A stretch of 8,588 nucleotides of DNA, taken from NCBI GenBank assembly GCA_945877885.1, contig CAMCSI010000050.1:1-8588 (forward strand), given 5' to 3'. The DNA comes from Chlamydia trachomatis (GTDB lineage Bacteria > Chlamydiota > Chlamydiia > Chlamydiales > 2-12-FULL-49-11). The notes below the pieces were generated by a model. That model was not told where the DNA came from and searched no databases. It was given only the letters and a program-made list of their open reading frames with translations. Of the stretch, positions 5,178-8,588 are shown piece by piece. Made by a program: the position numbers and the translations under genes. How positions within the stretch are numbered: position 1 is the first letter of the stretch; each line of letters starts with the position of its first letter.

Positions 5178-7586
5178 ATGATATATAGAAGAGATATGAA
5201 AAGGGCCCCTCGTATACTAAAAAAAACACCAATAAAAAGTGAGTCACATCCTGAAGCGCGCGGGGTATTTATCATTGCTGGAAGTATTTTTGTATTTTTG
5301 AGCTTATTTTCTTTTGTCGATAACCATCATGAACAAAATATCCTAGGGCTTGCAGGACATCTTATCGCTCATAGCCTTCACTATCTTTTTGGCCTTGGTA
5401 GCTATATTCTTATTGCATTCATGACCTTTTTTGGTTGGAAATTTTTGAAAAATAGGGATCGAAAGGGTTTTGCTACAAAGATTGCTTACCTTTGCCTACA
5501 TGTATTTTCCGTTTGCATATTACTAAATCTTTTTGCTGAAACCAAATGGCTTGATTTTTCTCCCTTGTATGAACGTGTTTATTCAGAATCTGTAGTGATC
5601 AAAGCCGCAATTCCAGTTAAATATACCCGGTATAATCTAGGCGGAGTCCCTTTTTACTATTTATATAAAGATCTTGTATCCTTTAACTTGCAACATTTAT
5701 TAAGTGATGTAGGGGTCTTACTCACTTTTTTCAACCTAGCAATCATTGGCTTTATTTTACTCACCGACTTAAGTTTTTTAAAAATTACAAGAAGGGTATT
5801 AAATTTCTTACCTTACATTTCAGATTCTGCAGTGATGGTTTTACGAAAGCTTCTAGTTCTTATGAGAAAATTCTCCTTTATGCAGGTAAGGACAACAAAA
5901 AAAACTGAAAGAGCACCTCTTGCCGCCTCCGTTTTTCCGCCTTTTACAGGATTTAACGAAAGAAAGACTAAAAGTGAACCACCCTCAAAACCTACTAAAG
6001 GTGTGCAGCAGTCACTAAAAATGCTCCCACAGCCGCAGAAACAAAAAATTATTCAAACTCACTCTTTTGCGACCGATGCTAAAACCGATCCTAAAGTTGA
6101 ATTTACGATGCAGAAGAAATCGCCCCCGGCTAAAGCTTCTGAAGCAAATTATAATTTACCCCCGATAGACTTACTTTCAGATACAATTGCCGTGGATCAA
6201 ACGGGATTGAAAAGAGAATTGCAGGAAAAGGCTCGAATTCTGGAGGAGACCTTAGCTAGTTTTTCAATAGAGGCAAAAGTGGGCCATATTCACTCTGGAC
6301 CAACCATTACCTCGTTTGAAGTGCATCCAGCAATTGGGGTAAAAGTTCAAAAAATTAAAGCACTAGAAAACGATATTGCACTGAATTTACAAGCTCGCTC
6401 TATCCGTATTATTGCACCTATTCCAGGCAAAGCTGCTGTGGGTGTAGAGATTCCATCTACTCTTCCTCAAGATGTGGGCTTTAAAGATATGCTTAATGCC
6501 TACCGTAAATTGCCTGTAAAGCACCATATACCTGTGCTTCTTGGTAAAACTGTTCGTGGGGAAGATGTGATGTGTGATTTAACCAAGATGCCCCACTGTA
6601 TTATTGCAGGTGCAACTGGTTCTGGTAAATCTGTCTGTATAAATACAATGATCATGTCGATTTTGATGAATTCGACACCAGATAAGGTGAAGCTTTTATT
6701 AATCGATCCAAAAAAAGTGGAACTTACTTTTTTTGCAAAAATCCCTCATTTAATTGCCCCTGTGATTACAGAGCCAGAAGGTGCTTATGCAGCGCTTAAA
6801 TGGATGGTAAAAGAGATGAAGATGCGCTATGAAATGTTAAAACTTTTAGGAGTTAGAAATATCCATAGCTTTAACAAGCGTAAGATCGATAAGGAATTTG
6901 AAGATAGCCTTGAAATGGAGATCCCAAAAGAGATGTATTTTATGGTAGCAATCATCGATGAGTTCGCAGATCTTATGATGACCTCTTCCTCAGATTTGGA
7001 AACACCTATTGCACGTATTGCTCAAATGGCTAGAGCTGTCGGTATACACTTAGTGCTTGCCACCCAAAGACCCTCTCGAGAGGTGATTACTGGACTGATT
7101 AAAGCAAACTTTCCAACTCGAATCGCTTTTAAAGTTTCCTCCAGAATCAACAGCCAGATCATCTTGGATGAAAATGGTGCCGAAAGTCTACTTGGCAACG
7201 GAGATATGCTTTTTCTAGCGCCAGGAACCGCCGAGCTGCTAAGATGTCAAGGGGTGTACGTGTGTGATGAAGATATTAAAAAAGTAGTTTCTCATATTCA
7301 GGACCGTTTTCCTACAAACTATTTATTTCAGTCATTTGACAATATTTCTTCAGAAGAGAATCTTGTGCAGGAAAAAGAAGAGGGGATGGACCCGTTATAT
7401 CCAAAGGCTTTAGAAATTGTCCTTACCTTTAAAACAGCCTCTACCACCTTTTTGCAAAGAAAATTGAAAATCGGTTATGCACGTGCAGCCTCATTAATTG
7501 ATGCTTTGCAAGAAAATGGGATCATCAGTGCAGGCGATGGCAGCCGCCCTCGTCGAATCCTTCGCGATGATATAGAAGAGCAGTAG
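5178..7586 (+). CDS. ftsK: DNA translocase FtsK
   Basis: An 802-residue FtsK/SpoIIIE-family motor that pumps DNA at the division septum and helps chromosome dimer resolution. Four membrane segments occupy the N-terminus (about 28-47, 59-88, 101-120, 175-198). A Pro/Lys/Gln-rich linker (about 238-330) follows, then the alpha domain (335-470) and the RecA-like beta motor with Walker A GATGSGKS (478-485), the LLIDPKKVEL segment (507-516), Walker B ending in IIDEFADLM (592-600) and ATQRPS (628-633). The C-terminal gamma winged helix, which reads KOPS-type sites and contacts XerD in other bacteria, is complete (about 738-795, ending with GDGSRPRRIL). The protein is intact and normal in length for a short-linker FtsK. 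The start is uncertain: ATG at 5178 has no clear Shine-Dalgarno, while the in-frame ATG at 5196 follows AGAAGAG. Chlamydiae divide without FtsZ but keep FtsK. Confidence 0.97.
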   Translation: MIYRRDMKRAPRILKKTPIKSESHPEARGVFIIAGSIFVFLSLFSFVDNHHEQNILGLAGHLIAHSLHYLFGLGSYILIAFMTFFGWKFLKNRDRKGFATKIAYLCLHVFSVCILLNLFAETKWLDFSPLYERVYSESVVIKAAIPVKYTRYNLGGVPFYYLYKDLVSFNLQHLLSDVGVLLTFFNLAIIGFILLTDLSFLKITRRVLNFLPYISDSAVMVLRKLLVLMRKFSFMQVRTTKKTERAPLAASVFPPFTGFNERKTKSEPPSKPTKGVQQSLKMLPQPQKQKIIQTHSFATDAKTDPKVEFTMQKKSPPAKASEANYNLPPIDLLSDTIAVDQTGLKRELQEKARILEETLASFSIEAKVGHIHSGPTITSFEVHPAIGVKVQKIKALENDIALNLQARSIRIIAPIPGKAAVGVEIPSTLPQDVGFKDMLNAYRKLPVKHHIPVLLGKTVRGEDVMCDLTKMPHCIIAGATGSGKSVCINTMIMSILMNSTPDKVKLLLIDPKKVELTFFAKIPHLIAPVITEPEGAYAALKWMVKEMKMRYEMLKLLGVRNIHSFNKRKIDKEFEDSLEMEIPKEMYFMVAIIDEFADLMMTSSSDLETPIARIAQMARAVGIHLVLATQRPSREVITGLIKANFPTRIAFKVSSRINSQIILDENGAESLLGNGDMLFLAPGTAELLRCQGVYVCDEDIKKVVSHIQDRFPTNYLFQSFDNISSEENLVQEKEEGMDPLYPKALEIVLTFKTASTTFLQRKLKIGYARAASLIDALQENGIISAGDGSRPRRILRDDIEEQ

Positions 7587-7604
7587 CAGCTTAAAGCTGA
7601 TTTT
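7587..7604 (+). terminator. Weak terminator-like hairpin after ftsK
   Basis: CAGCT (7587-7591) and AGCTG (7595-7599) form a 5-bp stem with a 3-base loop, followed by A and TTTT (7601-7604). It begins on the base after the ftsK stop codon. The stem and U-run are both short, so termination may be inefficient. Confidence 0.4.
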
Positions 7605-7613
7605 AAAAATTTA

Positions 7614-7629
7614 ACACGAAGACACAAAG
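7614..7629. repeat. Two-unit tandem octamer ACACGAAG/ACACAAAG
   Basis: Two adjacent 8-base units (7614-7621 and 7622-7629) differ at a single base. They lie in the 93-base gap between ftsK and the tRNA gene. The rest of this gap (7630-7679) is AT-rich and shows no open reading frame or clear structure. Confidence 0.45.
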
Positions 7630-7679
7630 GTCAATGTTGTAGTTAAAGATTAAATGCGTAAAAAATTTATTTAAAAAAG

Positions 7680-7754
7680 GGCGATAAACGAGGCTCGAAC
7701 TCGCGACCTCCTGAACCACAATCAGGCGCTCTAACCAACTGAGCTACTACCGCC
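7680..7754 (-). tRNA. tRNA-His (anticodon GTG)
   Basis: A complete cloverleaf folds on the minus strand. The acceptor arm GCGGTAG pairs with TTATCGC with two G-U pairs; the D arm is GCTC/GAGC with GG in the loop; the anticodon stem is CCTGA/TCAGG with loop TTGTGGT, anticodon GTG at 7717-7719; the T arm is GCGAG/CTCGT with loop TTCGAGC. The extra G at -1 (7754) and the discriminator C73 (7680) are both encoded, the identity pair for histidyl-tRNA synthetase. CCA is not encoded. A run of six T follows the 3' end closely and may serve as a terminator. Confidence 0.97.
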
Positions 7755-7768
7755 GCATGAAAGGAAAA

Positions 7769-7798
7769 ATCTTATCATTCAAAAGGGGATTATGTCAA
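7769..7798 (-). promoter_or_regulatory. Promoter of tRNA-His
   Basis: On the minus strand a perfect TTGACA (7793-7798) is followed after 18 bases by TAAGAT (7769-7774). The implied transcription start is near 7762, eight bases before the mature tRNA 5' end. The -35 element contains the stop codon of the upstream comEC-like gene (TGA, 7795-7797). Confidence 0.65.
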
Positions 7799-8588
7799 GA
7801 GGAATCATCTAAAGAAATAAGATATTCGTCATGAGCGACTTTTTCCCTGATAAGGCAGAGGAAAACAAGGGCGCAGCTAAGTAGGGAGAGCAGGTGAGCG
7901 TTAAGAGGGGGTAACTTTATCAGCAAGGGTGAAAATCCTTTTCCGTAAATAAGAGCTTCAAGAAAGGGTTTTGAAAAGGCTTCGTTTAGTTTCCAGAAAA
8001 AGCTTGATCCAAAGATAGGGTGAAAAGCAAAGGCAAAAAGTAGAAACATCAATGTTGGGATCATGGAGGGAGGGAAAAAAACATTATAAAAAAGGCCCCA
8101 AAGAGGAAAAAAGGTAAATTGATGGATCAAAATAGGTAAAAGAACGATTTGAATAAGCAGTGAAAGAAGAAAGCTGCTTAAAAAAAAGCGTAATGGGTAG
8201 TAGGCGCATTTATGAAAAAAGGGCATCATGCCTAGCAGCTTTTTATCCCTTTTCTTACAAAGATAATTGGTCAATTCAGAGATTAATGAGTGCAGTGTCA
8301 AGATGGCAAAGGTGGCAAGATAGCTTAAGGAAAACGCAAGTTCATAGACTGAGTAAGGATCAATAAGCATAGAGACGATCCCTGCTACACCAAGGGCGTT
8401 TAAAGGGATGGGAACTTTTGATAGAAGTAGCGTCACAAGAAAGATGCTTGTTGAAATCCATGCACGAGAAATAGATGCCCCTTCTCCAAGAAATAAAAAA
8501 TAGAGCCATGCAAAAAGTAGAAGGAAAATCATTGCGTATTTTTTTGGAAAAATAAGAGTAAGTGGTACCGAGAGAATAAAAATAATCC
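7795..8588 (-). CDS. comEC: ComEC/Rec2-like competence membrane protein, 3' part (N-terminus beyond window)
   Basis: The frame is open to the right edge, so the ATG at 8532 is internal and the gene is partial; 18 more residues are readable upstream of it. ComEC is the inner-membrane channel for single-stranded DNA uptake. Numbering from the Met at 8532, the competence-domain signature is visible as GEGASISRA (16-24) followed by hydrophobic helices, then LIDPYSV (56-62) and FSLSYLATFAIL (67-78), and a PLWGLFYNVFFPP segment (143-155). About six hydrophobic helices are present. The protein ends at LDDSS soon after the last helix, so the C-terminal metallo-beta-lactamase-like domain of full-length ComEC is absent. 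It lies just upstream of tRNA-His on the same strand. Family assignment is good; a role in active DNA uptake is inference. Confidence 0.85.
   Translation of the reverse strand, partial: IIFILSVPLTLIFPKKYAMIFLLLFAWLYFLFLGEGASISRAWISTSIFLVTLLLSKVPIPLNALGVAGIVSMLIDPYSVYELAFSLSYLATFAILTLHSLISELTNYLCKKRDKKLLGMMPFFHKCAYYPLRFFLSSFLLSLLIQIVLLPILIHQFTFFPLWGLFYNVFFPPSMIPTLMFLLFAFAFHPIFGSSFFWKLNEAFSKPFLEALIYGKGFSPLLIKLPPLNAHLLSLLSCALVFLCLIREKVAHDEYLISLDDSS

Noticed and set aside
7661..7679. A/T-run block after tRNA-His as an inverted repeat terminator
   Set aside because: The arms are not complementary in the needed order; only the T-run next to the tRNA could matter.
8160..8366. 68-codon open frame on the plus strand
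   Set aside because: It is antisense to comEC membrane helices; the composition is what the complement of hydrophobic codons gives.

Overview
The window looks like an AT-rich chromosomal segment from a member of the Chlamydiota, probably an environmental or amoeba-associated lineage rather than Chlamydia itself. The grounds are a UPF0158 protein with a long chlamydial-type extension, two adjacent DUF818-like (CHLPS-type) alpha/beta hydrolases, and a yycJ-ftsK neighbourhood that I recall from chlamydial genomes. The placement is from memory of protein families, not from a search.

Layout, left to right. A 5' portion of serS (seryl-tRNA synthetase) runs leftward out of the window. It is divergent from a UPF0158-family gene (1056-2141, +) that carries an AT-hook-like motif, and the shared intergenic region holds a perfect 7-bp inverted repeat. 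That gene meets the next one tail to tail with one base between them. Then come three leftward genes: two paralogous membrane-anchored alpha/beta hydrolases (2143-3156 and 3218-4228) and yycJ/walJ (4308-5081), a metallo-beta-lactamase-fold nuclease. Divergent from yycJ is ftsK (5178-7586, +), a complete DNA translocase. A short intergenic stretch (7587-7679) has a weak terminator-like hairpin and a two-unit tandem repeat. It is followed by tRNA-His(GTG) on the minus strand and the 3' end of a comEC-like membrane channel gene that enters from the right edge.

Most of the window is housekeeping: translation (serS, tRNA-His), chromosome segregation and division (ftsK), DNA processing (yycJ) and DNA uptake (comEC). 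The accessory interest is the hydrolase pair. Both have an N-terminal double hydrophobic segment like that of chlamydial inclusion-membrane (Inc) proteins, and one has cysteine in place of the usual nucleophilic serine. The UPF0158/AT-hook gene with its operator-like dyad is the other point to follow. I see no mobile element, CRISPR array, rRNA or prophage. No intergenic stretch exceeds 300 bases.
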